Positions 17,275 through 26,873 of a DNA stretch of 64,000 nucleotides are shown here, piece by piece. Location of the stretch: positions 207,888 through 271,887 of the forward strand of contig NZ_CABHWW010000014.1 of the NCBI RefSeq assembly GCF_902170305.1, read 5' to 3'. The DNA comes from Yersinia alsatica. GTDB lineage: Bacteria; Pseudomonadota; Gammaproteobacteria; Enterobacterales; Enterobacteriaceae. Both the position numbers and the translations under genes were made by a program. Position 1 is the first letter of the stretch, and each line of letters starts with the position of its first letter. Below the pieces are notes generated by a model. The model searched no databases, was not told the origin of the DNA, and saw only the letters and a program-made list of their open reading frames with translations.

Positions 17275-19710
17275 TTACGCTTTAATCAGTTTTAATAAGG
17301 CTGCCAACTGTTCGCGATGGAGCCCACTAATTTCATTACTGGCTGAGTAACCTTCGTTGTGAATAATCATTTCACCTAAACCAACCAGCCAATCATAAAT
17401 ATAAAATGCGGTGTTATTGGTTGGGGTGAGCGCCAGTTTTGTTAATCGATGTGATGCCCCCAGAGGAGAGGCTGACTTAGGCGGCTGAACAAAAATCTTA
17501 TAGCCACGATTAATTCGGCTGTTAGGGCGCTGATCTTCACTGATTTGTAAGAAGCCGAGCCAGGCAACAAAATCCCCTAATACGCTGAGGGCGCGGGATA
17601 CCTGACGATCAGCTTTGGTTTCGCGTTGCAAACCCACAGGTTCGCTGTCTGCCAGTGTCTTGATCAACTGCCCGACGATATTTAAGCGGATACTGGCGGT
17701 AATTAGTTCCGCAACCAGCAATTCAACCGTGGGCTTATTAATGCCCAGTAATTCGATCAACGGCCCATTTTCCGGCAATTGCCGTAAGTGATTGACCCAG
17801 TAACGGTGTACTTTGGCAGCATATTCCGCGTCATAGTCACTCCCGAGCTGTGTCGCAGTCGCGGTGGGTATTTCAAAGGCAACAGGTTGGTCGCTGAATA
17901 AATCGATATCAATACCAATGCTAAAAGGTTCTGTGTTAGCGGTCGGGATTTTCAATTCAGCCGCGTGACTCTGCTGTTGCAAATACAAACCACGTAAATC
18001 ATCACGAGAGGGTAATAAACGTTCTAATAACTCGCCATGTAGGCCAGTGCGGGTTTGCAGTGCTTTAAGCAATGTCTCAGCAATAAGCTGTTTTTGCTGT
18101 GATTCATTCGCTTCAGGTTGATACCAACCCGCTAGCACATTCTCTGTCAGTTCCCGTTGCAGTTCATGGAGTTGCTCGGTAAGACGCTCAGTTTTAATAT
18201 CTCGGCGAACTTCCTGAGCCAGATAAGCCACCATCCGTTCAATGCCACGAGTATCCAGTGCCAGCATAGTACCCCAGCTATCCCCGGGGTTTCCCACGTA
18301 ACGTTGAACCGCTTCGTCATGGTTTTTTGCACCATCCGCAACCATGCGCTGATCAAAAGGTGTTAATGCCCAGATAAGCCCCGGGTTTCGCCGCGAACGG
18401 ACTTGGCTATTCTCACCTTGAGACTGCTTAACCCAATAATCCAGCTTCTTACCAACCGTTTTCACTGCGTCGCGTTGAGCCGCCGCATTGCAAACCAATA
18501 ACAGATTGATTTGTTGTTTGTCAGTGTAACGCTCCAGCAAGTAGGCATTTTTAGCTTGCGACAACCCAGCAGCTAGCGGGTAAGTGGGGTGCTCAGGGAC
18601 AGCATTGTCAAGCGCAGCACTAAAATCAGGAAAATCTAATAAGTCGATTGATTCAAATACATTTTCTGCTGCCGACATCGGCAGCGGGATCTGTAACTCG
18701 ACCGACAATAAAGTTAATTCAGCAAGTGACAACGTCACTGAATCATTAACGGTATCGTCTGCGACAGGCAGCACTTGGATATGGCTATCAGCAGGGGTGT
18801 TAAGGTCGCCAAGTGTGGCGATATTCATGATGCCGTTGGCCGGCAACAGCATATCATCGACTAATACACTCAGCGGTGCCAGTAATTGCGGCGCGCCGCC
18901 CAAATGCTGCAATGTATAGGCGAAATGGCGATAAGCCTCGGTCAGTGGCTGAGATTCGGCCCACAGCAGTGAGAATAGGCGGGCACGGTCATCAATACTC
19001 AAATAAGGGGCAAGTTCAGTCGCCATGGGCCAAAAATGTGCCGCCAATATTTTCTGCCGTGATGTGTCATGGCGAACCAAATAGTCCCAGAGGCTAATAA
19101 CATCATCACTGGTTATGCCAGCAACAACAGCAGGTTGTTTGCGCATCACCAACTGTTGTAGATGGTCGTTAATATGCTGCTCATCCAAAGTATTTTCGTG
19201 AGTCTCTTGCCGTTGGCTTTTCGTTTGATTTTCCAGCAAAAAAACACTGGTGACTATCTTAAGAAGATCCACTTCACTCAGCAGCGAAAGCTGCACCGGA
19301 TGGCTCTGGTGATGAGCTATTGTTGGGCTCATTCCGGTCTGATAGCTAAAGCGAGTGACCAGACCGCTGGCTTGATACCCCGGTTTGATTTGCTGCCAAA
19401 AGTCGAGAGTTTTCCCCATCAACGTCGTTTCCAGTCGGCCATGTTCATTCGGCATCAGCGCTGAAATAAGGTGCTGTTTCCCGGCGGATGACTGGCCAAA
19501 AAAGCCAATACTCATGGCTGTTAATGACGTCGCTGCTAAATGGCGCGCTTTATTACGATGGCGGCGTAATTTGATGGTCAGTTGGTCAGCTTCGATATCC
19601 AGACGAATAGCATGTTGGCGCGTATTGTTAATCCAATCAATAGTCTGATCAATGCCTTGAGTCACCTGCTGAAGCTGGCTATTGAGCTGAAGGTTGGTTA
19701 ATGATTTCAT
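17275..19710 (-). CDS. srfC: SrfC family protein (putative virulence factor)
   Basis: An 811-residue protein of the SrfC family. Near residue 70 it has a Walker-A-like motif FGQSSAGKQHLI, in which the usual Ser/Thr after Lys is Gln. The rest is largely helical, resembling a large GTPase. It is the third gene of srfA-srfB-srfC, and its ATG overlaps the srfB stop in an ATGA. The srf name comes from Salmonella genes regulated by SsrB; the molecular function of the trio is not established. Full length with no frameshift seen. Confidence 0.88.
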   Translation of the reverse strand: MKSLTNLQLNSQLQQVTQGIDQTIDWINNTRQHAIRLDIEADQLTIKLRRHRNKARHLAATSLTAMSIGFFGQSSAGKQHLISALMPNEHGRLETTLMGKTLDFWQQIKPGYQASGLVTRFSYQTGMSPTIAHHQSHPVQLSLLSEVDLLKIVTSVFLLENQTKSQRQETHENTLDEQHINDHLQQLVMRKQPAVVAGITSDDVISLWDYLVRHDTSRQKILAAHFWPMATELAPYLSIDDRARLFSLLWAESQPLTEAYRHFAYTLQHLGGAPQLLAPLSVLVDDMLLPANGIMNIATLGDLNTPADSHIQVLPVADDTVNDSVTLSLAELTLLSVELQIPLPMSAAENVFESIDLLDFPDFSAALDNAVPEHPTYPLAAGLSQAKNAYLLERYTDKQQINLLLVCNAAAQRDAVKTVGKKLDYWVKQSQGENSQVRSRRNPGLIWALTPFDQRMVADGAKNHDEAVQRYVGNPGDSWGTMLALDTRGIERMVAYLAQEVRRDIKTERLTEQLHELQRELTENVLAGWYQPEANESQQKQLIAETLLKALQTRTGLHGELLERLLPSRDDLRGLYLQQQSHAAELKIPTANTEPFSIGIDIDLFSDQPVAFEIPTATATQLGSDYDAEYAAKVHRYWVNHLRQLPENGPLIELLGINKPTVELLVAELITASIRLNIVGQLIKTLADSEPVGLQRETKADRQVSRALSVLGDFVAWLGFLQISEDQRPNSRINRGYKIFVQPPKSASPLGASHRLTKLALTPTNNTAFYIYDWLVGLGEMIIHNEGYSASNEISGLHREQLAALLKLIKA

Positions 19711-22700
19711 TTTCTAAATACGCTCCCACTATCAATCCAATAATGGGTTGATGCTGAACCATTGCTGGCTAAGGTGTTTAGCTTAAGACGCAGATGATGC
19801 GATGGAACGCGGCTACCATCTTGCAATACCGCATCAGCTATCTCAAAACGCTCGGGGCCACTGTTTTTATCAATCCTGCTTTTATCAACCCAGCTTTTAT
19901 CAACCCATGAATTATCGCCTGTTGCCAGTTTCAATCTGACATGCAACACACTATCCCCAGCGACTTTGCGCGCCAATTCTTGATCAACAATCGACAAGCT
20001 ATAAAGGGGCGAAGCCGGCCAGCGGTCGTTATCGAGTTGACGGAATCCAAGGCACAATGTGCCTCTTACTTGAAAGCGGACCTCAGATGGCAAGGTATAA
20101 TCTGCGCTATCAAGATCAATATCGCGATAGTAGACATTTTCATCAGTCAGGGCGTCGCTATTGTCCAGCATACCAAGATAGCGAATAGTCGAATAAGGCT
20201 GGAAATCGCCCGCTTTAAAGTAAAAACCGGCCAGTCGCAAATCCAGTGCCAACAAACACAGCATGGCTCCCACTGCTGCCGTAGATTTCGGGTTCTCAAT
20301 ACGGCCTTGTTTACTAAACGGGTACCAATCACTGGTATGGTATCCATCCAGTGAAAGAATACGGTTGTTAGGCAGCGGTTGTAGATGGCGGAACAGGGCT
20401 TGAATACCGGGGAAGCGCGAAGGGCGGCCGGTCAATAACAGCACATCACAGCTATAGAGCGACACCACTTCCGACAGCGAACGCAGATTTTGCGTAATGC
20501 TCATCCGGTTAGATAAAAACTCGCCGTGCAATTTACTTAATTTCAATACTAACGGCACCTGCAAGATATCAAACTCAGCCGCATCGGCAGGCAGCTCGCG
20601 CTGAACCTCACTGTTGATATACTCCAGAACTTTCGCAGTCGGTTGTTGGGATAATAACTCACCGAAATTGGCCTCAATTTCTGCATTGGTATCCAATGGA
20701 TCAAAGCTTTCATAAGCTTCCAGAATTGCCCGACCAACTGGCATAAATATCTGTAATGTAGCTTGCTGCCGCAGTGCTGATTGCCCGTCCATGCGACCAT
20801 CATTACCGAACAACTTATCCATCAACACATCAGTATTGGCGACGGCGGCTTTCTTAAGATGCGCCTGAAGTGCGGGCAAAATATAGAGCTGAATAACATC
20901 CAGCAAAATATCGTCGCCAGCCACTTTAAATCCTTCACGGAACAATAAACGTGGGCTGATTTTGACATTATTCCCCATGCCGCCATCCAACCAATATTGG
21001 GTGATAGCCAAGTCGGTGGTGCCGCCGCCAATATCAATTGAGGCAATGCGTAAGGTTTTCCCTGCGCTTTCTCCGGCTTCAAGTTGCTTATCAGGCCGGG
21101 CCATGCTGGCAAAGAAAGCAGCGGTGCGCCCACCGAAGTTAACCTGCGTTTCGTTATACAGATAAACCATTTGGCCACAGGTGGCTTCATCCCATTCCAT
21201 CTGGACACTGGGTACTGGGACTGAGCTTTTGGCGCGGTCTGCTTCGGAGACAAAGTTATCATCAGCCGGATGCCAGCCCATAGATTTCCATACCAGTGCA
21301 ATGGCTTCCTTCATCCGACGACGGAAAATCTCGCGTTCCGGTTTTGGCATCGCCGAAGGCAGCGTCAGAATAATGGCGCGTAATTGACGTGGAGCATTGG
21401 CATGGGTCATTTTCAGCCGCTGTGCCGCACTGTTTATTTGCATCAGTGCCTGCGCTAATAACTCCGATAACATGAAGGTCATCAATGAGCTGCGGCTATA
21501 GTGCGGCGAAAATACCGGCAGCCGATCATCCAGCGGCAAGCTATATAAAGGTTGGCCGTCATCATTGACCAAATTAGTCAGCGGCGGTGCGGTAGCCAGT
21601 GGTTCATCGGTCTGTGTGGATTGAGTTTCATTAAATCGCCAGCCTGGGGTATAGGTCTCTTCATCCCATAAATAGCGGCGCGGACTGGAAATCCCAGTAG
21701 AACCTTCGGTTCCTAAGCGATGCAGCGCCATTCGACTCGCTTCACTACCCACCCGGGTTATTGCAGGCCAAATAAAGGCATCGTCGCGACCACTCTCCAC
21801 CGAGAAATTCTGCTTGCCGAATTTGGCTTGCGCGAATTCAACCCGGCTTTCAAACAGTTCGTTATACAGATGATGAGGTTCGCTTAAGTCACGTATTTGC
21901 AATTCGTAAGTCTGTTTTAGGCCATTACTTTCATCGGCATGGTCTTCAACTAAAATACCGCAAGTATGTGAGTTACCGACATCAAGAATAAGGTCAACAT
22001 TCACCGCCGGTTCTTGCAGGGTGCTGGTATTGATTTTAATTTCCGGTACACCAACTTGGTTGCCCAGTAATTCGAGCAAGTTAAGGTAGTGGGCCTGATA
22101 TTCAAATTCACGCAGTGAAGCACTGATATGCCGCGCAGTACGTTCTTCCTGCTCAGAAGCTTGCTGGATAAACACTTCACGTAACCAGCCATCTACCCAG
22201 GTTAAATCCAGAAACTCAGCTAACTCTTCATTATGGTAGGCTAGGGCAAAACTCAGTCCGGTCTTAATATCGTTCTCATTCGGCGCCAGATATTCGTTAG
22301 CATGACCTTCAGGATAAACTTTGGTATCAAAGGCCAGTGTCACCCGCAAAGTATTGCCATCTTGATCTGGGCTATCCAAGACTAAAATTTGCATTCTGGC
22401 CCAGTTATCTGGCCCATTAATGAAAGTGCGTGGCGGATTAAAACGCAAGAAAGGCAAGGGGAGCCAAATCTTATTCAGCAACTTCAGCGATTGTTCTAGC
22501 GGGAAGCTAAATTCAGGTTTAACAATCTCAGGCGCGGCACCCGGCACCATAAGAGAATATTTACCATTATGTTCATTATAATTCAGTCGCAGCAGTGGGC
22601 CGTTTGCACTTTTACGGACGAATTTATTGGGCAGTTCAGTCTCTAATTCAGGTTTTAAAGCGAAGTCCAAAAACTGGATGCCACTATTCTGAATCAGCGT

Positions 22701-22736
22701 AATTTTCTGTTTATAGTCAGTGATCGTTGCCAGCAT
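19707..22736 (-). CDS. srfB: SrfB family protein, actin/Hsp70-like ATPase fold
   Basis: A ~1009-residue SrfB protein. It carries the ASKHA ATPase motifs: phosphate 1 in LILDVGNSHTCGILVED near residue 250, phosphate 2 in IASIDIGGGTTDLAI near residue 570, and an adenosine-type motif LLLTGRPSRFPGIQAL near residue 770. The start at 22736 (MLATITDYKQ) is chosen by family resemblance; a GTG at 22754 overlapping srfA is possible. It overlaps srfC by 4 nt, so translation is coupled. Near the C-terminus it has a three-copy 15-bp tandem repeat. Confidence 0.88.
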   Translation of the reverse strand: MLATITDYKQKITLIQNSGIQFLDFALKPELETELPNKFVRKSANGPLLRLNYNEHNGKYSLMVPGAAPEIVKPEFSFPLEQSLKLLNKIWLPLPFLRFNPPRTFINGPDNWARMQILVLDSPDQDGNTLRVTLAFDTKVYPEGHANEYLAPNENDIKTGLSFALAYHNEELAEFLDLTWVDGWLREVFIQQASEQEERTARHISASLREFEYQAHYLNLLELLGNQVGVPEIKINTSTLQEPAVNVDLILDVGNSHTCGILVEDHADESNGLKQTYELQIRDLSEPHHLYNELFESRVEFAQAKFGKQNFSVESGRDDAFIWPAITRVGSEASRMALHRLGTEGSTGISSPRRYLWDEETYTPGWRFNETQSTQTDEPLATAPPLTNLVNDDGQPLYSLPLDDRLPVFSPHYSRSSLMTFMLSELLAQALMQINSAAQRLKMTHANAPRQLRAIILTLPSAMPKPEREIFRRRMKEAIALVWKSMGWHPADDNFVSEADRAKSSVPVPSVQMEWDEATCGQMVYLYNETQVNFGGRTAAFFASMARPDKQLEAGESAGKTLRIASIDIGGGTTDLAITQYWLDGGMGNNVKISPRLLFREGFKVAGDDILLDVIQLYILPALQAHLKKAAVANTDVLMDKLFGNDGRMDGQSALRQQATLQIFMPVGRAILEAYESFDPLDTNAEIEANFGELLSQQPTAKVLEYINSEVQRELPADAAEFDILQVPLVLKLSKLHGEFLSNRMSITQNLRSLSEVVSLYSCDVLLLTGRPSRFPGIQALFRHLQPLPNNRILSLDGYHTSDWYPFSKQGRIENPKSTAAVGAMLCLLALDLRLAGFYFKAGDFQPYSTIRYLGMLDNSDALTDENVYYRDIDLDSADYTLPSEVRFQVRGTLCLGFRQLDNDRWPASPLYSLSIVDQELARKVAGDSVLHVRLKLATGDNSWVDKSWVDKSRIDKNSGPERFEIADAVLQDGSRVPSHHLRLKLNTLASNGSASTHYWIDSGSVFRK
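19866..19910. repeat. Three-copy 15-bp tandem repeat inside srfB
   Basis: TTTATCAATCCTGCT, TTTATCAACCCAGCT and TTTATCAACCCATGA lie head to tail. On the coding strand they give SWVDK SWVDK SRIDK. The unit is a multiple of three, so copy-number change keeps the frame. Confidence 0.8.
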
Positions 22737-22740
22737 AATA

Positions 22741-24084
22741 TTATTTAGTCTCACGCTTCATCGTCATTGGAAGGGTCGTATTGGCATCATAACGGCCTTT
22801 ACAATCGGCAATACCGCTAGCACCTTGCTTACAGACCAGCTCAGGCATTTGATATTTTGACCCATCACTACACTGTGCTCGGTAACGGCTATTGATCACC
22901 AAGTTGCCCGACTTCATCAGCCCGGCAGTAATATTGGCGCGACAAGTGACATTATCGCCGTGGGTTATTTTGGCAGTACCTTTCCCATTCTTAATCTGAT
23001 ATTTCAAGCTTGGTGCTTTACCCGTATGGGCGGTTTTAATATCCGGGCTAACACGCCAGTTGCCATTCAGGAAGGTGGTAGAGCCAACCTTGACGGCATC
23101 GGAGGGTAATATCAGCGCACTTTTACTCTGTGCCTCAGTTAATACCGGCACGACGACAGACTCGGTAATAACCGCGGCCGGAGTGACGATGGTGGCATTT
23201 TCCAACGGCAGTTGTGGCTCAATGGCGGGTTGCACAATCTTGGTAATTGGCGCGGTAACTGGCGGAGTAACCTCCTGAATTTTAGGCGTTTTATCTTCAG
23301 CAGACACGGCTTTAACTTCGGGTGCCGCAGAGGCTCTCTCTGGCATGCTGCCGCTAAATTGCACGATTAAAGCGATCATTAACGCCAGTGCCGGTAACAT
23401 CCAACTTAATCGTAACCAGCGAGATGATTTTTTTACCTCGGTAACTGGCGGTGCGAGTTCACTCACCGGCTCGGGCGGTATCTCTGGCGCAATATCGGCT
23501 TGAGGAGGTAGCTCAATAGCGGCAACAGTGGCAGGGGCCACCGAGGTAATGGGCGCAGGCGGAGTGGCGCTCAGTGTCGAGAAAATCGGTTCACTGTTTT
23601 CTGCCGTCTCGCGTAAACAATCCAATGGGTCAGTGCGTGTTTTCTTATCCTGACTGACAAATCCCCAGAACGTCAGCACTGGCTTGCCAGCAACTAAATA
23701 CACGTGGTTTTGATCAGGAAACTGCATGGCTTTAGCGAGCAACACGCCAAATAGTCGTTGCGCCGCTTTATCTGATTGCTGTGCTCGTTGGCAGAGGTCA
23801 TTGACACTCGACAGACACGCCGACAATTGCTTAATGGCGGCTTTGCGCTCAGTGGTGCTGGCGGCTATCCATGAGGTGACTTTACCGTCAATCGGGGAAT
23901 ACCAGTCAATACGATCGCCTTGTTCATTGAGCTGAGGAATTGCCAGACAATCAGCAATATGCTGCTGTTTTTTAAGGCGTAATGCTTCTCTTATCTGAAG
24001 TGCAGCCGCATAAACCGGCTGCCCGTTTTCGCCCAATGCCAGAATATCGGCCAAACTACCACTGCGTAAAAATAATTTTGCCAC
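22741..24084 (-). CDS. srfA: SrfA family protein
   Basis: A 447-residue SrfA family protein. The N-terminal ~220 residues are cytoplasmic in character (LRSGSLADILALGENGQPVY), a single membrane helix follows near residues 232-248 (MLPALALMIALIVQFSG), then a Pro/Val-rich linker and a ~110-residue periplasmic domain with four cysteines that recalls peptidoglycan/OmpA-associated lysozyme-inhibitor-like folds. First gene of srfABC, starting with GTG and SD AAAGG. It may anchor the SrfB/SrfC ATPase-like proteins to the envelope, which is inference. Confidence 0.85.
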   Translation of the reverse strand: MAKLFLRSGSLADILALGENGQPVYAAALQIREALRLKKQQHIADCLAIPQLNEQGDRIDWYSPIDGKVTSWIAASTTERKAAIKQLSACLSSVNDLCQRAQQSDKAAQRLFGVLLAKAMQFPDQNHVYLVAGKPVLTFWGFVSQDKKTRTDPLDCLRETAENSEPIFSTLSATPPAPITSVAPATVAAIELPPQADIAPEIPPEPVSELAPPVTEVKKSSRWLRLSWMLPALALMIALIVQFSGSMPERASAAPEVKAVSAEDKTPKIQEVTPPVTAPITKIVQPAIEPQLPLENATIVTPAAVITESVVVPVLTEAQSKSALILPSDAVKVGSTTFLNGNWRVSPDIKTAHTGKAPSLKYQIKNGKGTAKITHGDNVTCRANITAGLMKSGNLVINSRYRAQCSDGSKYQMPELVCKQGASGIADCKGRYDANTTLPMTMKRETK

Positions 24085-24394
24085 GCAAAAGAGACCTTTG
24101 TAATGAAACCCAAGGCAGAAAATAATGTGTTATCTGCGACAGCCTATACTTTAGTGCGCAACAGTAGGAATCAAACGGCGGAATAAGTGGCAAAATGCCC
24201 CGTTGTTTGCTGGAAACGTGTTCGGCAATTAACCCGGTAGCCTTCGTTACAGGGTATCGCTTCTTACTCGCAGTACTTGGATTACTGAGAAAGTATTTTG
24301 CCAATTCCCGCATAGAGAGAGCTACCTCTGTCGAGATTTATTGCGTAAGCTCTAGCAAAGTCATGGGAACGCGTATTGCAAGCAAGGAGATACT
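24085..24394. other. Divergent promoter region between srfA and amn
   Basis: 310 bp without a supportable gene. It should contain the promoters of srfABC (leftward) and amn (rightward). I see no clear operator dyad. Open frames here lack SD sites and family resemblance. Confidence 0.5.
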
Positions 24395-25855
24395 TTGAAT
24401 CAGTCATCCACTACAACTCATCTCTCGGCCATTGAGGCCATAGAGCGATTGGAGACGTTATACGAGTCGGCGCTGGCGGCATTGCGTGATGCCATCAGCG
24501 ACTATATTCGTGATGGTTCTTTGCCGGATGCAGGTGATAGGGCCAGAGGTTTATTCTCATATCCGCAGATCAGTGTCAGTTGGGATGGGCGGTTGCGTGA
24601 CCTCCAGCGCACTCGTGCTTATGGGCGCTTCTCGCGCACCGGCCAATACAGCACCACTATCACGCGGCCTGCCTTGTTCAAACCCTATTTAACGGAGCAA
24701 CTGACTTTACTCGAAAACGAGTATGGTGCAGTGTTTGAAGTGACACCGTCACAACAGCAGATGCCATATCCGTTCGTGATTGATGGCTCCGACCTTGTTC
24801 TTGACCGCTCAATGACCGCGGGGCTGGCTCAACACTTCCCAACCACAGATTTGGCGATGATTGGCGATGGTATCACTGATGGTATTGATACTCTCACCGC
24901 CGACTTCCCACTGTCGCATTTTGATGCGCTGCGTACCGACTTTTCACTGGCGCGCTTGAAACACTATACCGGCACCCCGGCAGAACATATTCAGCCCTAT
25001 ATTCTGTTTACCAATTACAGCCGCTATGTTGATGAGTTTGTCAGCTGGGCCTGCGAGCAAATTCTAGACCCGACCAGCCCTTACAAAGCTTTATCCTGCG
25101 CCGGTGGGAGCTATATAACGGCAGAAAATGCGGATCCTGACAAAACCACTTCCGATCTGGCGTGGAAAAAGTACCAGATGCCGGCTTATCATTTAATGGC
25201 TGAAAGTGGGCATGGTATTACGCTGGTGAATATTGGGGTCGGCCCATCCAACGCCAAAACTATTTGTGACCATCTGGCCGTCATGCGGCCCCATGCCTGG
25301 TTGATGATTGGGCACTGTGGCGGTTTACGTGAGAGCCAGGCGATTGGCGATTATGTACTGGCTCATGCTTATTTACGTGATGACCATGTTCTGGACGCGG
25401 TGTTGCCCCCAGATATCCCCATCCCCAGTATTGCGGAAGTGCAGCGAGCACTCTATGACGCCACTAAAGCGGTGAGTGGCATGCCGGGAGTTGAAGTCAA
25501 ACAGCGGTTACGTACCGGAACCGTGGTGACCTCGGATGATCGTAACTGGGAGCTGCGTTTTTCTGCTTCTGCATTGCGCTTCAGCTTAAGTCGTGCGGTG
25601 GCCGTGGATATGGAAAGTGCCACTATTGCCGCGCAAGGTTATCGTTTCCGCGTGCCTTATGGCACCTTACTGTGTGTCTCCGATAAACCGCTGCATGGCG
25701 AAATTAAGCTACCGGGTCAGGCTAATCACTTCTATGAAGGGGCGATTTCTGAGCACCTGCAAATTGGTATCCGGGCGATAGATTTGCTGCGCGCCGAAGG
25801 GGATCAACTGCATTCCCGCAAGCTGCGCACCTTTAACGAGCCGCCATTCCGTTAA
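24395..25855 (+). CDS. amn: AMP nucleosidase
   Basis: A 486-residue protein nearly collinear with E. coli Amn (484), with long identical runs such as LMIGHCGGLRESQAIGDYVL and LLCVSDKPLHGEIKLPG. It hydrolyses AMP to adenine and ribose 5-phosphate in purine salvage. The N-terminal regulatory domain and C-terminal nucleoside-phosphorylase-like domain are complete, with the AVDMESATIAAQGYRF motif near residue 405. The start is a TTG with a good SD (AAGGAGA), a rare start codon that probably keeps expression low. Confidence 0.96.
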   Translation: MNQSSTTTHLSAIEAIERLETLYESALAALRDAISDYIRDGSLPDAGDRARGLFSYPQISVSWDGRLRDLQRTRAYGRFSRTGQYSTTITRPALFKPYLTEQLTLLENEYGAVFEVTPSQQQMPYPFVIDGSDLVLDRSMTAGLAQHFPTTDLAMIGDGITDGIDTLTADFPLSHFDALRTDFSLARLKHYTGTPAEHIQPYILFTNYSRYVDEFVSWACEQILDPTSPYKALSCAGGSYITAENADPDKTTSDLAWKKYQMPAYHLMAESGHGITLVNIGVGPSNAKTICDHLAVMRPHAWLMIGHCGGLRESQAIGDYVLAHAYLRDDHVLDAVLPPDIPIPSIAEVQRALYDATKAVSGMPGVEVKQRLRTGTVVTSDDRNWELRFSASALRFSLSRAVAVDMESATIAAQGYRFRVPYGTLLCVSDKPLHGEIKLPGQANHFYEGAISEHLQIGIRAIDLLRAEGDQLHSRKLRTFNEPPFR

Positions 25856-25870
25856 TCTCAGCACCTAATC

Positions 25871-25907
25871 ACTGGCAAAGCATCGGATCCATTGATGCTT
25901 TGTCAGT
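25871..25907. terminator. Hairpin between convergent amn and LysR genes
   Basis: ACTGGCAAAGCATC and GATGCTTTGTCAGT form a 14-bp stem with one non-Watson-Crick pair and a 9-nt loop, reaching the LysR stop codon. It probably ends both transcripts. Confidence 0.6.
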
Positions 25908-26761
25908 TACTCATTAGTAATCATCTTAATAAAGTTATCCCGCACCACGTCCGTAATGGCATCATTCCAGGCGATCCCAACAGGCCAACTGAGGTTATTG
26001 CCACTCAGTGGCATAATATTGAGGGTAGCAGGGGCGATATGCACCACACTGTGTGGCAATAGTGCCACTCCGATACCGGCAACCACCAGTGCGAGTATGG
26101 TCTGAATATCTTCCACTTCTTGCATCTGCGGGGCATAAAGTTGGTTTGACTGCAAAAACAGGTCAATTTGCGCATTTAATCCACGCCCGCGCGCACTATA
26201 TAACCGCAGCAACGGCAGCTGTTTTAGCCAGGCATCGAGTGTTAGTGCTGTATTTTGGGGCGTAACCAGCACCAGTTGGTCGTCAAATAAGGGATGAAAA
26301 TGTAGCGATGCTGTAGGCGGCATTCGCACAAAGCCAACTTGCAGTTCACCACCGGTCAATAATGCATATTGTTGGGCCGAGGGAATATCCTCCAACGTCA
26401 TGGTGATAGCCGGATATTGTTGTCTGAATTTTGCGATACAGTTCGGCGCAGTATAAAAAGTCGATAATCCAAAACCTACCGCTATGAATCCTTCCATTCC
26501 CTGCGCCACTCGCGCCGCATGCTGTACAAAAAAGTCAGACTGATTGACCACTTTTTCCGCCTCGGAAAGCAGTTGCTGCCCACTTCGCGTCAGTTCCGCA
26601 CCATGACGCCCGCGAGAAAATAACTGCAGATTAAGCATTGATTCCAATAAGTTAATCTGCTTACTCAACGCCGGTTGTGTGACGCAAAGTGCTTGCGCCG
26701 CCTCGCTGTAGTTGCCTTTCTCGGCGAGCATAACAAAAGCTTTTAGCAATTTGAGATTCAC
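25907..26761 (-). CDS. LysR-family regulator of the nitrilase gene
   Basis: A 284-residue LysR protein: N-terminal winged helix (LAEKGNYSEAAQALCVTQPA, LSKQINLLESML) and a complete effector domain. The start is GTG with SD GGAATGGA. It is divergent from a nitrilase-family gene with ~110 bp between them and is the probable regulator. Effector unknown. Confidence 0.87.
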   Translation of the reverse strand: MNLKLLKAFVMLAEKGNYSEAAQALCVTQPALSKQINLLESMLNLQLFSRGRHGAELTRSGQQLLSEAEKVVNQSDFFVQHAARVAQGMEGFIAVGFGLSTFYTAPNCIAKFRQQYPAITMTLEDIPSAQQYALLTGGELQVGFVRMPPTASLHFHPLFDDQLVLVTPQNTALTLDAWLKQLPLLRLYSARGRGLNAQIDLFLQSNQLYAPQMQEVEDIQTILALVVAGIGVALLPHSVVHIAPATLNIMPLSGNNLSWPVGIAWNDAITDVVRDNFIKMITNE

Positions 26762-26873
26762 ATTCCATTCCTATTGGTAATCAATAAAGGAAAATCATTC
26801 ATTATAAAGTTATCAATACGGCTGCTGTAATAGCAATGATAAACATCAACAGCGGCTAACCTTGGAGGTTAAT

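Noticed and set aside
19941..21387. Plus-strand frames opposite srfB
   Set aside because: Shadows of srfB; the minus-strand protein is complete and family-like.
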